Assembly (NCBI RefSeq): GCF_964340395.1
Contig: NC_135562.1
Location: 6,293,634-6,357,633, forward strand
Origin: Glandiceps talaboti
Lineage: Eukaryota > Hemichordata > Enteropneusta > Spengelidae
Direction: 5' to 3'
DNA: 64,000 bases
The translations under genes were made by a program, and so were the position numbers. Positions 41,630 to 53,680 of the stretch are shown here, in pieces (position 1 is the stretch's first letter; every line of letters starts with the position of its first letter). The notes beneath the pieces were generated by a model, which saw nothing but the letters and a program-made list of their open reading frames with translations, was not told the DNA's origin and did no database searches.

Positions 41630-41824
41630 TTTTGCGCCCTCTACGACAGAAGTAAAGTTGACCTAACATTCCTAAGTGTGACCCCCAGTACCATGACGTA
41701 TAGTATTAGTACTAAGTATCAAGTGTGTTACGTTTGTCAATAGCAACAGCTCAACGCACTGTCTGTAGTCTTTGTGAGTAGTTTATAGGCACCCACCGAC
41801 ATAACAAGAGTTGACAAGCTTAAG
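41630..41824 (+). promoter_or_regulatory. Likely promoter and 5' noncoding exon of arrestin C
   Basis: Shares TTTGCGCCCTCTACGACAGA with the A upstream region and CTGTAGTCTTTGTGAGTAGT with B. It ends at the donor AAG|GTTAGTATC (41824/41825), and the matching acceptor CTTTCCAG ends at 42940. Confidence 0.5.
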
Positions 41825-42037
41825 GTTAGTATCAACATGTAAGACATGGAATTGTTGATCGTAAAATCGAGTGAAATCATGCTGTGTGTTTAAATAATAA
41901 TATAAATATTTATAAATCGTTTTGCAAGTACGGTACAGGTGTACGTCGTTCGGACTGCATTGCCTCGAAAATGCGATCCGATATTTTAACAAGCACATGT
42001 ATATAAAGTCGATTATTAACCCCGGAAAACCATATGA

Positions 42038-42289
42038 TGATGCAAGTTTTGGCATAAATCTACTACTGTTTTACAGTAATGATGCAAGTTTTGGCATAAA
42101 TCTACTACTGTTTTACAGTAATGATGCAAGTTTTGGCATAAATCTACTACTGTTTTACAGTAATGATGCAAGTTTTGGCATAAATCTACTACTGTTTTAC
42201 AGTAATGATGCAAGTTTTGGCATAAATCTACTACTGTTTTACAGTAATGATGCAAGTTTTGGCATAAATCTACTACTGTTTTACAGTAC
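42038..42289. repeat. Perfect 42-bp tandem repeat, six copies, arrestin C intron 0
   Basis: TGATGCAAGTTTTGGCATAA followed by ATCTACTACTGTTTTACAGT and AA, repeated at 42038, 42080, 42122, 42164, 42206 and 42248 with no visible differences. B has one copy (about 31759-31795). Each unit contains TTTTACAG, an acceptor-like string. Confidence 0.97.
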
Positions 42290-43077
42290 ACTAACGTGGG
42301 CATGGAAAGTGAGAGCTTATCCGCTGTCAGGCAGCATGCAAATGTATCGCCTAATCACGCGCTCGAGTGATGTGGTACTTCCACCTGTTGAATGTTAATT
42401 GTGATATAATTTTCGTATCACTAAATTTATTTATGTTACATTTGTGTAATATATGTCGTTGAACACATGCGCATTTGACACAAGGGTTTTGAGCTAATGA
42501 TTTTTTAATGCTGAAAAGATAATTTCTAAAAAAATACTTTCTTTATTTGTTTTTTAATCAATTTCCTGGTATTAATAGTATATTATCTGACTATTTGAAA
42601 ATTCAGGTGTGTCATCTCAAAATAAAATTATCTTGTGTACGGATAGTGTTAGCAAAGTAGGTCAGGGAAGAAAAGAATATATCTATATAATGGCTTCACT
42701 GAGTGGATAACACTTGATAAGTTGATAATGTGAGAACAAGGACTTGAATGATGCGCGTTTAATTGTGAATGCTCAAAACACTTTCAGAAATTGACATGTA
42801 TAGTTGTTTGCTTGAGAACTGTGTAATCGTTTTAATTCTAAAGTTGACTGTTTCTTTATCCTCAGTTCTTTGTGTAAATGATTTTAAATAGTAACTTGGA
42901 AATAGATGGAACTTATGTATATATGTATATATCTTTCCAGATTGAAACATCTAAATATACAGTGATATAGAAACTAGGTACATAGCTGAAGACTGACTGG
43001 TTGGCCAGAGCTCTCTCTCTCTCTTTGTTGTTCTGGACTTCTGTTGATGTTAATTTAGTAGCTCCTTGACTAAAAAA

Positions 43078-44264
43078 ATGGGGAAGTTGAAAGCTTACAA
43101 TATTCTGTTTGAAGGCAACAAGGAAGTGTACAATGCTGGTGAAGCTGTCAATGGATGTGTTGTCGTTGAACTATCTGAACCTTTACAATGCAGAGGTAAG
43201 GGGTATTGCTAGACTGTCAACAGTCGCTTGCGCCTTTTTTTCCTACGTCCAGGCTAAACTCTGATCCGGCACAACACTACTACCGAGGGCTGAGTGATCG
43301 AGGGCTCGGGCCTTCGGCCCTCGAGATCAGTTTGCAATTATACTAGTGTTGTGCCGGATCAGAGTTTAGATAAAACGTAGGGGAAAAAAGCGCGAGCGAA
43401 TGTCAACAATCTAGGGTATTGCAGTTGAGCTATATCTGCCAATGAATGTATTAATGGAGATAAAAATAGGGATATCAAAGCCTGAGTATGAATATCAGAT
43501 TTTTTACTACATTGCGTGTTCTCATTGTTTTTTTCCTCCAGGGGAAAGTTGTCACTACTCATCTCAAGACGCATAGTGACAAGGTCACCAAATACAGTAT
43601 ATGTTTACTGGACTAGTACTGTATATTCATGAATAGTGGAATAATTTTTTCGTAAGATATTGTAGCGCCATGCATAATCTCAGCACTAATCATTGTAACC
43701 TACCCAGTTTGTTGACCGGTAGAAATGCCCATGTCAGTTAAAATGATGATGTAAAAAAGAAAACAAACCGATGTAAAACTCTGGTACTGAACAATCCTAT
43801 GTAATCCTTATTTTTCTACTGATGTGATAATGTGGTATGCAAACATTGGGCTTTAAGTTTATTACGTAACTTCTTGTTGGATCTTCCTCAGGGATCTTCC
43901 CAGATCAGACAGACATATTGTGAGGTGCAAATATCTAAAGTCAATAACGACTATTATAAAACCTTGACAAATAGAAAGATTTAGTTAGAATTCTATTTAA
44001 AGTCTTTTGTCCCACTCAGTACAATTGTTGCTATGTACATTGACTTGGTAGCTATGTACACTGTGACTGTATATTCAGTGTATAATATTATAATGGTCAG
44101 CAAGAAGCTGTGCTTGCATTTATTACATTACATTACATTTTTAGCACAATTGAACTGAGGTTCAGCATGATATTATATATATATATGTATACCGATAGGC
44201 ATCCAGTTTTGTCTTTATATGTAGTGTGTCTGTGTCTGTCTGTGTTTGTGTCTGTGTTTGTGTC

Positions 44265-44310
<46 letters not shown>

Positions 44311-47300
44311 CAATAACAACTTAAAATGCAAACCACTAGATCGATTGTTGTCAAATTTGGTAGGGACATTGGCAGTATTCTTATTATTTTGTAGGTTATC
44401 ATTACTGTGTTCATGTGATCTGTGTTTAATTATATTTATTTATTTTTTTGGCTATATAGATTATCTATCTAGTATGTAGTTTACTGTCAAATGAAATATA
44501 CTACATAGTACACTGTACAAACAATAAACCATGATCTGGGGATGGAATGGGGAGGAGGGGTACTCCAATAGCAAGGTATACATGAATATGCCACCAAACT
44601 TTTTAACACCATAAATATGGGTCAACTTTCATAAATTTGAAGAAAAAAAGTATATGTAATAGTCACGATTTTATGACATTAATGATTTTTTCTCATTATT
44701 TTAGGAGTACGTGTTACTTTTATTGGTGAAGGTCGAGTCCGTTGGACTGAATCTGAAGGTTCTGGTGACCATAGAAGAAGTGTAACCTACAGTTCAAGTA
44801 CTGTATATTTTAATGAATGTGTTACCTTATGGGGGAAAGGTAAGAATTTTAGCTGAAAACTTAAAGCAAAAACATACCTAGGACATACAACGTGTGTGTG
44901 TGTGTGTGTGTGTGTGCATACATGTATGTGTGCATTCATGCATATTTGTATATATTTATTTATTTATGTATGTATGTATGTATGTATGTATGTATGTATG
45001 TATAAATGTATTATGTGTGTATGTACATTTTGTATATGTGTGTATATACATAATTATTCTATGTATCTATAGTTCTGTCTATCTGTATCTATAGCTATGT
45101 AAACTATGTATGTATCATGTATATATATACTTTTTCTTCTTTTTTAGTCTTTGTCCGGACGGGGACTTATGGATTGGGTTCCGTCTGTCCGTCCGTCCGT
45201 CTGTCTGTCCATCCATAGCCGTTCCTTGGAGATGCACTGGACCAATTTTTTTCAAACTTGGTACAGGGGCAACATACTATGGCATACATATGCACATCAA
45301 TTTGTTTTATGATACAATCCAATATGGCCACCTAGCAGCCATTTTGTTTGCGAATTTTCCCTTTCCAAAGCCATAACTCAGACATGCTTGAACAGATCTC
45401 ATTCAAAGTTGCTATTAGGACAGTGTTATATGACATACATGTGCATATTCATTGTTGTTGTGATACAATCCAATATGGCTGCCTGGCAGCCATTTTGTTG
45501 GCACAGTTTTCATGTCCAAAGCCATAACTCAGACATGCTTGAACAGAGTAGTGATATCAAAAACAACCATATGAGGCCAAACAACATTAACCAGGTTTGA
45601 AAATGACATCATAAACTGCCAGTTCCTTAAAACCCAATCATAGTGGGGCTATGTCATTTTCAATGACTTGTTTATTTCTATTCAGAGGTAGGAAACAAAA
45701 GTGGAGAGAACCCAACTCTTCCTGCCGCAGTTCATCAATTTCCATTCCGCTTTCAACTACCTCCAACTGGTCTTCCCAGTTCATTTGAAGGAATAAGATA
45801 TGGAAGTGTTCGTTACATCATCAAATCTAACATAGACAGACCCTGGAAGTTTGACCATAACTCGAAAAGAGCTTTCACAGTGTCAGGATTTCCTTTGGAT
45901 CTGAACAGGATTCCAGATGCAACGGTATGACACTGATTGATATCTATCAGATTGTATGTTACATCATATCAATTTGTCATGCACAGATGTGTATCACTGT
46001 AACTAGTTAGAGATAATATTCCACGATATTTTTCTTTGTTCAAGTGAGGAAAATATGAGTAACCTAAGGGACCTTGTCACTACTCATTTTGAGACTCATA
46101 GTGACGAAACCCTTAGCTCACGAGTATTTTTCCAACTGAATGAAGACAAATATCAGAGAATAATTATACAACTGCCACTAATATAGAAAAATCAGATTGA
46201 TTTTATTTTTTATTATTCCTTTCAAGTTAAAGTTGATAATTGTAGAGTAGGTAAGATCCTCCTCTGTAGTGGGAAAAGTCCTTAGCCTAGGGAGTCTTTT
46301 GCATGACAAGTCTATGGCCTAGGGAGTCTTTCACATGACAAGTCGCAATCCACCACTGAGGTACAGTAATATGGCAGAATCCCATTTCGCTTCAGTGCAA
46401 GTGTGGCATGCTTGGTGTATTTACACAAGTTCTTGCAAATTATTCTTTTCGACTGTACTTTATATAGATTTATTAACTAAAATCTTCTTATCATAATTTT
46501 AAGATTGCACAACAAGATGAGAACCAGAAAACCGTCTGTTGTCTATGCTGTGCATCTGGACCAATTATAATGACGGCTACTATTGATAGAAAAGGTTATG
46601 TTCCAGGGGATACTATAATGACTGGTATTGATGTCAGCAATAACAGTTCTAGAAATATTCTTGATTCGACAGCATCTCTTGTACAGGTACAGTAATATGG
46701 CAGAATGATCTCATTTCACTTATGTGCAAGTGTGGCATGCTTGGTGTATTCTTGCAAATTGTTCTTTCTGACATACTTTCACAAGTGTAGATTTTAGCCA
46801 ATTGTTTCACATTTGTAGGAAACACATTCAAAATTACACTAACAAAATCATTACCAATGGTGTATGGGCAGGTCACGTTCATTGACCCTAAACGTAAATA
46901 CAGGAAGCGTGTGCAGGAATAAATGCAGGGATATAGAAATAGTAAATTATCATTTTCATGTTAAAATCATACTTACGTGATAAATGAAACACTTTCAGTG
47001 CATATTGCGGAATTCTGACAAATTTGAAAAGAAATTGACAATGTTATACATCAAGGTGAATTTACTATACTATATAATGGAATTGCCCAAATGGCTCAAT
47101 ATTGCCTGCCTGTGTTACCTGATATTTGTCTACAGCCTGGCAAATTAAAGACCAGAAATGCAATCCCTGGGTTTCACATTAGTGTTAATTTTATCAGTGG
47201 AGCAATAATGATTACACAGTAATTAGTATCATGGGTCTTCATCACTGAAAATGTTAAAAGCAAGAAGAAGTTAGACACCCCACCCCGCCCACCCCATTCA

Positions 47301-48661
47301 CTGATTCATGCTATTTTCACACTAAATTATTAATAGAAGTTTCTTTTCATGTTATAGCTCTGTACTTTTACAGCGTTTCGACGTGGTCATGGTCGGATGC
47401 ATACTCGCACAACTACTGTCGATGTTTCAACTATAAAGGGTGCGGGTTGTGGTCCCAATGATACAATCAGTTGGCGACAGCAACCACTACCTGTACCGGC
47501 CATACCAGCCAGTGGGCTAGAGGGCTTTAACTACATCAACATTGAATATTATGTGAAAGTGAGTATTTATACAGTGGGTTAGAGGGCCTTCACTACATCA
47601 ACATTGAATATGATGTGAAAGTGAGTATTTATGCAGTGGGTTAGAGGGCCTTCACTACATCAATATCGAATATGATGTGAAAGTGAGTATTTATGCAGTG
47701 GGTTAGAGGGCCTAGATTTCATCAGCATCAAATGTTATGTCAAAGTTTACACAGTATATCAGAGAGCTTTGAGTTTAGTACTTTCAGTTACTCATTGCCA
47801 ATAATTTGTTTTATTTTTGCAACTTTTTTTTCATTTTGTTAAATTTTAGTTACTTATTGCTTACAATTTGTTAAATTTTAGCGACTTATTGCCCACAATT
47901 TGGTTATTTTTAGCTACTTACTAGCTACAATTTGTTTAATTTTAGCTAGTTATTGTCTACAATTTGTTCAATTTTAGCTACATATTGCCTACCATTTGTT
48001 TAATTTTAGCTACTTATTGCCTACAATTTGTTCAATTTTAGCTACTTATTGCCTACAATTTACTCCATTTAGTTACTTATAATTGCAATTTGATCAATTT
48101 TCAGTTTGAAGCTGACATTTCTGGTACTCCATTAGATTTGGAAGTGAAACTTCCAGTTATAATTGGTACCATACCTTTACAGCAAGTCTATGCTCGGAAT
48201 TACAACATGGCACCAACACAGTATAGTGGCGTACCACCCTCCATACCTGGAACATTGCCACCTCCTCCTCAAGCAGATCAAGGTGTGGCATCTGCACCAT
48301 TCTTACGTGAGTAACATTTGTACAGTTTTAGGGTTTTTCAGTTTATTGAGTTACAAACAAGGACTTGGTATATTGCTTCACATTACTTTTCAAGTAGAAA
48401 TGCATAGCAAATTTGATATTGCAAACCCCAAAATAAATATCAATTTCTCATCCATATTGCCACTTTATTAGTTTGATATTTTTACAAATATTAATTTCTG
48501 TCATCATAATTATCATTTCAGCACCACCGCCATCATATGAAAGTATCTACTCTGGTCAGCAATCAATCAAAGACGACGAAGATAATGAATATACATTTGG
48601 ACAGACGGATTTTGCACCAAAGTATGCCTATTACAACTGGAATTCAAACCCAACACAATAG
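43078..48661 (+). CDS. Alpha-arrestin, ARRDC3-like, copy C (complete, 7 coding exons)
   Basis: Third tandem copy. Coding exons: 43078-43195, 44705-44839, 45686-45924, 46504-46686, 47358-47558, 48105-48306, 48522-48661, joining to 405 aa. Seen: MGKLKAYNILFEGNKEVYNA (same start as B), GEGRVRWTESEGSGDHRR, SFEGIRYGSVRYIIKS, KTVCCLCCASGPI, LPVIIGTIPLQQVY and PPxY as PPSY at residues 362-365. It is one codon shorter than B in exon 3 (DRPW versus DTGPW). The exon-4 acceptor is AAG rather than the CAG of A and B. A MITE sits 14 nt into intron 1 without disturbing the donor. A CT tract (about 43010-43026) is in the 5' UTR. It is presumably expressed from its own copied promoter. Confidence 0.94.
43210..43413. 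mobile_element. MITE with 9-bp target duplication; empty site preserved in B
   Basis: 204 bp with inverted ends TAGACTGTCAACAGTCGC and (inverted) TAGATTGTTGACATTCGC. It is flanked by exact GGGTATTGC (43201-43209 and 43414-43422). Arrestin B has a single GGGTATTGC at the same intron position (33569-33577). Ends and duplication length match the element at 16118-16415. Its centre is palindromic and GC-rich (GAGGGCTCGGGCCTTCGGCC). Confidence 0.92.
44892..45003. repeat. TG/ATGT microsatellite in arrestin C intron 2
   Basis: Shorter counterpart of the tracts in B intron 2. Confidence 0.95.
45148..45650 (+). mobile_element. Dispersed repeat with CCGT/CTGT tract and internal duplication
   Basis: GTCCGTCCGTCCGTCTGTC leads to CCTTGGAGATGCACTGGACC and TTTTTTTCAAACTTGGTACA. 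The downstream part holds two ~150-bp related copies, each ending AAGCCATAACTCAGACATGC. A second element with the same leader is at about 52112-52210. The insertion is absent from B intron 2. Confidence 0.75.
47510..47765 (+). repeat. 62-bp exon-5 donor repeats, arrestin C
   Basis: Four donor positions with exact 62-bp spacing: 47559 (authentic), 47621, 47683 and 47745. The last is degenerate (GTTTAC), as in B. Confidence 0.92.
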
Positions 48662-49892
48662 AAATAATGCAGCGAGTCAAGTAAAAAAAGTAACGAATGC
48701 TGTCACAGTGATGATATTAGATTTTAAAATATAGCTATCGTTCAGATCAATTACCTTTGTGTTTTTCCGTGTAGAAGTATGTTGATTCCATGTATTCATC
48801 CCACCTCTGATGCCATGTGATATCGGATAAATACGGTATTAGGGATGTACAACATAGAGCTGCACAAGCTGTAACTGGAATGTTATCTTTTTGCTCAGAT
48901 AATCAACACTGTATAGGCCTTTCCAAAATCTGCCGTGGTGGCGCTCTACTTCCTGTCTGTGTATACCTTGGTGTATACACAGTTACTCAGTTATCAAGTT
49001 TTTAGAGCACTGCTGCTTTCCTCAATGTCTAAACAATACGGAAACATCCCTGATTTACACTTCTACAGAATACCAAGGGACAAAGCTCTTAAGAAATGAT
49101 GGTTTTATTGAGGGCGCTGTGTTCTCAATTTCCTGTTTGCAGTCTGGAATGGCCTATTCACTGGGGATTGTTAAAATACTAATAATTTGACACTGTATAT
49201 GTTACTTAGGAGTCAGTTTTATCCAAAAATAGTGCAGTCATAGCTTGAAATAGTGATTGCTTTTGGGCATTGATTTAAGGTAAGAACCCAAAATTCAATT
49301 TGATGGGATTTATTGTACCACAGTATGTGTACAGCTACACAAATACATTTACCCACCAGTGATTCAATATTGTTCAGGGAGTACAATATTTTGAGTATTG
49401 TCGTCATATCTAACAAAACAGTTTTTAAAAATTGTCTTGTTTCAGCTGTTGCAGCTTTTACATAAATAGGTATGGTGCATTTACTGTTTGTTATCCTGTG
49501 TTGGAAATTGAACATATTTTCTAATTGTCATCATTGTATATAAATTTGATAGTCTTGACTTTCCAAGCATTACTCAATATATATGCAAGAGAAATTTATT
49601 TTAGTTTTTATGTGCAATCCCACTTGTGCCACCAATGTTATAGAAAGAGTTGAGTTCATTTTAGTAAAATATACATACTATCAGTATGAAAATTCACTTT
49701 ATATGCCATCCCACATTTGCCACTATGATAGCTATAGCTTACTTGATAAAGTTTTCAGTATTAAACCATAATTTAGATAATATTATGCTAGGTTTACGAA
49801 AACAACAAAACATTCTTTAACTTTAGAATAATATTTATTTTGAGCTGTGCCAGTCATATTCATTTACACACATGAGCAGATATTTTTATGAT

Positions 49893-49927
<35 letters not shown>

Positions 49928-50182
49928 GTATATATATGTATATATATGTATATGTTACATCAGACAATGTTGTCTGATGATCGCACTATGTGTGAAACTC
50001 CGAGTTACAACCAAGAAAGAGTTCCAGAACTACCAAAACTATTGCGCTCTGCCACTGTGGTATAGAGCACTGTCTTAGCAGATTGATGCTCACCGAGTTA
50101 TATATAATATATACATATATATATATATAATTTGTATTTACTGTATGAGACACAGAGAGAGGCTAATGTGTTTATTTATATA

Positions 50183-50528
50183 GAGTCATCATAGGTGAAT
50201 GGTTAGCGTGACCGGCTTGGAATCTACAGGTTGTAGGTTCAAGCCCTGCTTTGGCTGCTGTTTGTTTCTGAATGGCTACAGCCCTTGGGCAAGATTTGAA
50301 CCACGACTGTGCCTCAGTCAACCCAGCTGTATAATTGGGGAGCTGGTAGGATGTAGGTTGCATTGTGAAGGCTTTAATCCTATGCGCTAAAATGGCTGCA
50401 ATGGATTGTATGCTCCGTGGGGAGTTGAGGAAGACTAAAGGGCCGTTGTGCCATTCTGATCCGAGCCAGGGGTAATAATTGTAAAGCGCTTTGAGCATGG
50501 TGTGGGAAAGCGCTATATAAGAACCCAA

Positions 50529-50568
<40 letters not shown>
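50183..50568 (+). mobile_element. tRNA-derived SINE, best-preserved copy
   Basis: Head GGTGAATGGTTAGCGTGACC with box-B-like GGTTCAAGCCC. The body contains CAGTCAACCCAGCTGTATAA; the 3' part has AAAGCGCTTTGAGCATGG and AAAGCGCTATATAAGAACCC, then (ATT)n. It is about 385 bp long. Four other copies are in the window. Confidence 0.9.
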
Positions 50569-50614
50569 TTTTGTGTTCTTAAAAAGAATACTTTTGTTTT
50601 CAGTCAAGTTTCAA

Positions 50615-50720
50615 ATCAATCAATCAATCAACCTTTATTGCATAATAACATGTTAGCACAGGGTAGTACCATTAGTCGGATCAGTGGATGTTTACACTCA
50701 CGGCATAATGCGTGCGTTAA
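50615..50720 (-). mobile_element. Probable LINE 3' tail, inverted
   Basis: (AATC)n followed by AACCTTTATTGCATAATAAC. On the minus strand this reads GCAATAAAGGTT(GATT)n, a common 3' end of CR1/L2-type retrotransposons. The 5' extent is not defined. Confidence 0.5.
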
Positions 50721-51250
50721 TTTGGGTAAATAGTGAGTTTGTTCTAGCAAGCTACTAATTAATGCAAAGCTGATAAACTTGGATAAGACATTGATATCAG
50801 GTAGGAAATAGAAAAAAAAACAGTGAGCGGAAACAGTATCTAAAACTTTATTTGAAATATACAGAAAATAATATTAGAAATCTGGAAAATCCCGAGTCCA
50901 AAATTGATTATTTGTCCTTTACCCTCTGGTCTTAGCAAGCATGGTAAAGCATACAAAAATAACATACAGAAAGTGTGTGTATACAATCCATTAGCAGACT
51001 GCTGGATTTCTGTTTACATCAACAAGAAACTTTCTGTAAGAGGAAATTTATCATCTGAGGTCAAAATATTCAAACATTTACTTCATTTAAGGGAATGAAA
51101 ATTTGAAATGTTTAAATGACAAAGAAGTAAGTATAAGAAAGTATACTATAAAAGTGTAAAATTAAATTTGTAATGTCAGAGAGGCTGAAGATTTAGATTA
51201 GAGAGCCAGTCAAAGAGGAATGATATTTTTTTATGGATTCCAACATGACT

Positions 51251-51594
51251 AGGCCAAAAAAAAGAAAGAATTGTTTCTGGTCAGTGTGCACATCACTTCT
51301 AATACCCTTGCATCAGTCTTTTTTTTCATGCTTTTCCAGCCCATGCACTCTGCAGATCTGGGGTAATGAACAAGAAAATAACCCTCCCTACTTCAGTGAA
51401 GACAACAGCAGAGCCAATCGTGAACAAGCAAATGACATCTGCCCCACATACACACTTGCTCTAAAGTACAGTTGTACTAAATAAAAAGAACAGTAACTGC
51501 CATAAATAGTAGATTTAGTGACAGGTTTGTCACGTCATTGCACCATTTTAGACAAAATGTCCAGACCAGAAACAATTCTTTCTTTTTGGGGCCT
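51251..51594. mobile_element. MITE with ~30-bp inverted repeats
   Basis: Left AGGCCAAAAAAAAGAAAGAA then TTGTTTCTGGTC; right end inverted AGGCCCCAAAAAGAAAGAAT then TGTTTCTGGTC. The 344-bp interior has no transposase. Confidence 0.8.
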
Positions 51595-52854
51595 ATATTG
51601 ATAGAAGTGTCTGTAAGAAAACTTGAATATTTATTTATAACTATACTTTAGAAATATATTTTAAACAGGGTGTTTGTAATTTGTATATTTGGGATTCACT
51701 TCCATGAATTTTTTTGAAATTTTTTATCACTTTACTAGGGTGTTTGTACATACTTTATAGTTCTATGAGAAAATACCTGACAATTGACAACATATCATAG
51801 AGTCAGGATATGAAATCATCTGAAACTAAACCATATAGACAGTGAGGTATGGTCTGTGGCTGAACCATAGACAGTGAGGTACAGTCTGTGGCTGACAAGC
51901 CAAAGTAGTTTTCTGCTGACGCAACAGAAACAATTCAACCATGGCCTCTGCATGGGGACGTCGGTTAAACATTGCCGTAAAGAGGGTGGTGGTTTTTATG
52001 ACAATGCAGCTGAACAGATATCAGAGGCCAAACAGATGCTTTCTAGGGGTGAGATCAATTGTTCACCTTACAAATGTAGGGTAAAGAAAACTTAATTACC
52101 GGTAGTCCCTGCTGTCTGTCCGTCCGTCCGTCCGTCCGTCCGGCCGTCCATCCAGAGCCATTTCTTGGAGATGCCTGGACCGATTTTTTCAAACTTAGTA
52201 CAAGAGCATCCTATTTTGTTTCAATGGAATCAGTTTTAAACACACACCTTAATACAATGTTCCTAAAAAAGTGTCAAATTGAGAAATGGAAGAAATTTCA
52301 CTTTTCAGTAAATGCACGGCACTGAAATGCATTAAAGTGTCAATGTGTGAGCTGTTTTTTCCACACTACTTACTGGTTTTGTATTCATAGCACTACATAC
52401 TACACTAAATACTGATTTGAAATTGCTTGTGCTGTCAGAAACAATGATAAATTTTGGACAATTAAGTTAGAAGGGGTGGGGTGGGGTGAGGTGGGGGTCT
52501 GAGGCCTAAATTAAACAATGAGGGTTTTTTTTATCCCACATTGAACTATTGATCTCACCCTTAGGGAACTGAATATATCTGAGACTGAACCATAAACAGT
52601 AGAGTGAAATGGTCTATGGCTGGATCAATGAAACAGAACGCAGAGGCTGAACAGAAACTTTTGAGTTTGTCTTGAACTTTTGTCATATTTCACAAATTGT
52701 ATATGTACTCATTTTGTCAATGGTGATGTATAGAATGAACACAATTTTGATAAGAATGAAGCAATATTTAACTTTTAAGTATGAATGGCCTTGTTTTTAA
52801 GGCAAATAGTATTACAAAAACACTTCTCATTCTTTCCATGTAGAATTTATCAGC

Positions 52855-53495
52855 AGATATGTCCACAGGGGGGTGAAACCACTATAACAGGGACAGCTAA
52901 ATCTGCACAACAGGGGTGAAACCTCTATAGACTGCTAAATCTGCACAACAGGGGGTGAAACCACTATAACAGGACAGCTAAATCTGCATAACAGGGATGA
53001 ATTAAACCACTATAACACAGACAACTAAAACAGTAGAACAGGGTTGAAAGCACAAGGGGTAAAAGCACTGTATGACAGACAGCCAATCTCCATAACAGGG
53101 GTGAATGCACTATATAACAAACAGCTAATCTTCATAACAGGGGTGAATGCACTATATAACAGACAGCTAATCTCCATAACTGGGGTGAAAGCACTGTATA
53201 TCACAGACATCTAATCTCCATAACAGGGTGAAAGCACAACTGAATCATTTGTAGTGACACCACTATAATATAATAGGCAGCTAATCTGCACCGCAGGGGG
53301 TGAAACCACTATACCATAGACAGCTAATCTGCACCGCAGGGGGTGAAACCAGTATACCATAGACAGCTAATCTGCACCGCAGGAGGTGAAACTACTATAC
53401 CATAGACAGCTAATCTGCACCGCAGGGGGTGAAACCACTATACCATAGACAGCTAATCAGCACAACAGGGGGTGAAACCACTATATAGGCAGCTA
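52855..53495. repeat. ~57-bp degenerate minisatellite
   Basis: About eleven copies of a unit like GACAGCTAATCTGCACCGCA followed by GGGGGTGAAACCACTATACC. Copies 53280-53480 are nearly identical and earlier ones diverged. Confidence 0.9.
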
Positions 53496-53674
53496 TATAT
53501 CAGTCTTGTTCTTTGTCTTTTTTATATCCAAGAGTGTCTATCCAATTTCTCTATGGGATGAAATTGTTTTTAAAAAGATGTTTTTATACACAAATATTTG
53601 TAAAAATGATTTTGTTTATACGTGTTGTTATCAAGATTTAATGCTTGAAATGTATATTATTGTTATTTGCATAA

Positions 53675-53680
53675 AATAAA
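53675..53680 (+). promoter_or_regulatory. Poly(A) signal of arrestin C
   Basis: AATAAA inside the block shared with the A and B transcript ends (ACACAAATATTTGTAAAAAT upstream, AATTGGTTGTTGT downstream). It lies 5.0 kb after the stop, displaced by the insertion-rich block. Confidence 0.65.

Larger units (their letters stand above)
49770..53505. other. Insertion-rich block inside the arrestin C 3' region
   Basis: Homology with the arrestin B 3' flank stops near 49745 and the common 3' end resumes near 53510. Between them are an AT tract, a SINE, a LINE-like tail, an inverted-repeat element, a CCGT-leader repeat and a ~57-bp minisatellite. No coding gene is recognised. Confidence 0.65.

Noticed and set aside
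41922-42398. Frame with six identical 14-residue repeats
   Set aside because: Artefact of the perfect 42-bp repeat in arrestin C intron 0; the paralogous single-copy sequence in B does not keep a conserved protein.
50183-50250. Possible tRNA gene (box A and box B)
   Set aside because: Part of a repeated SINE with body and ATT tail; no complete cloverleaf was evident.
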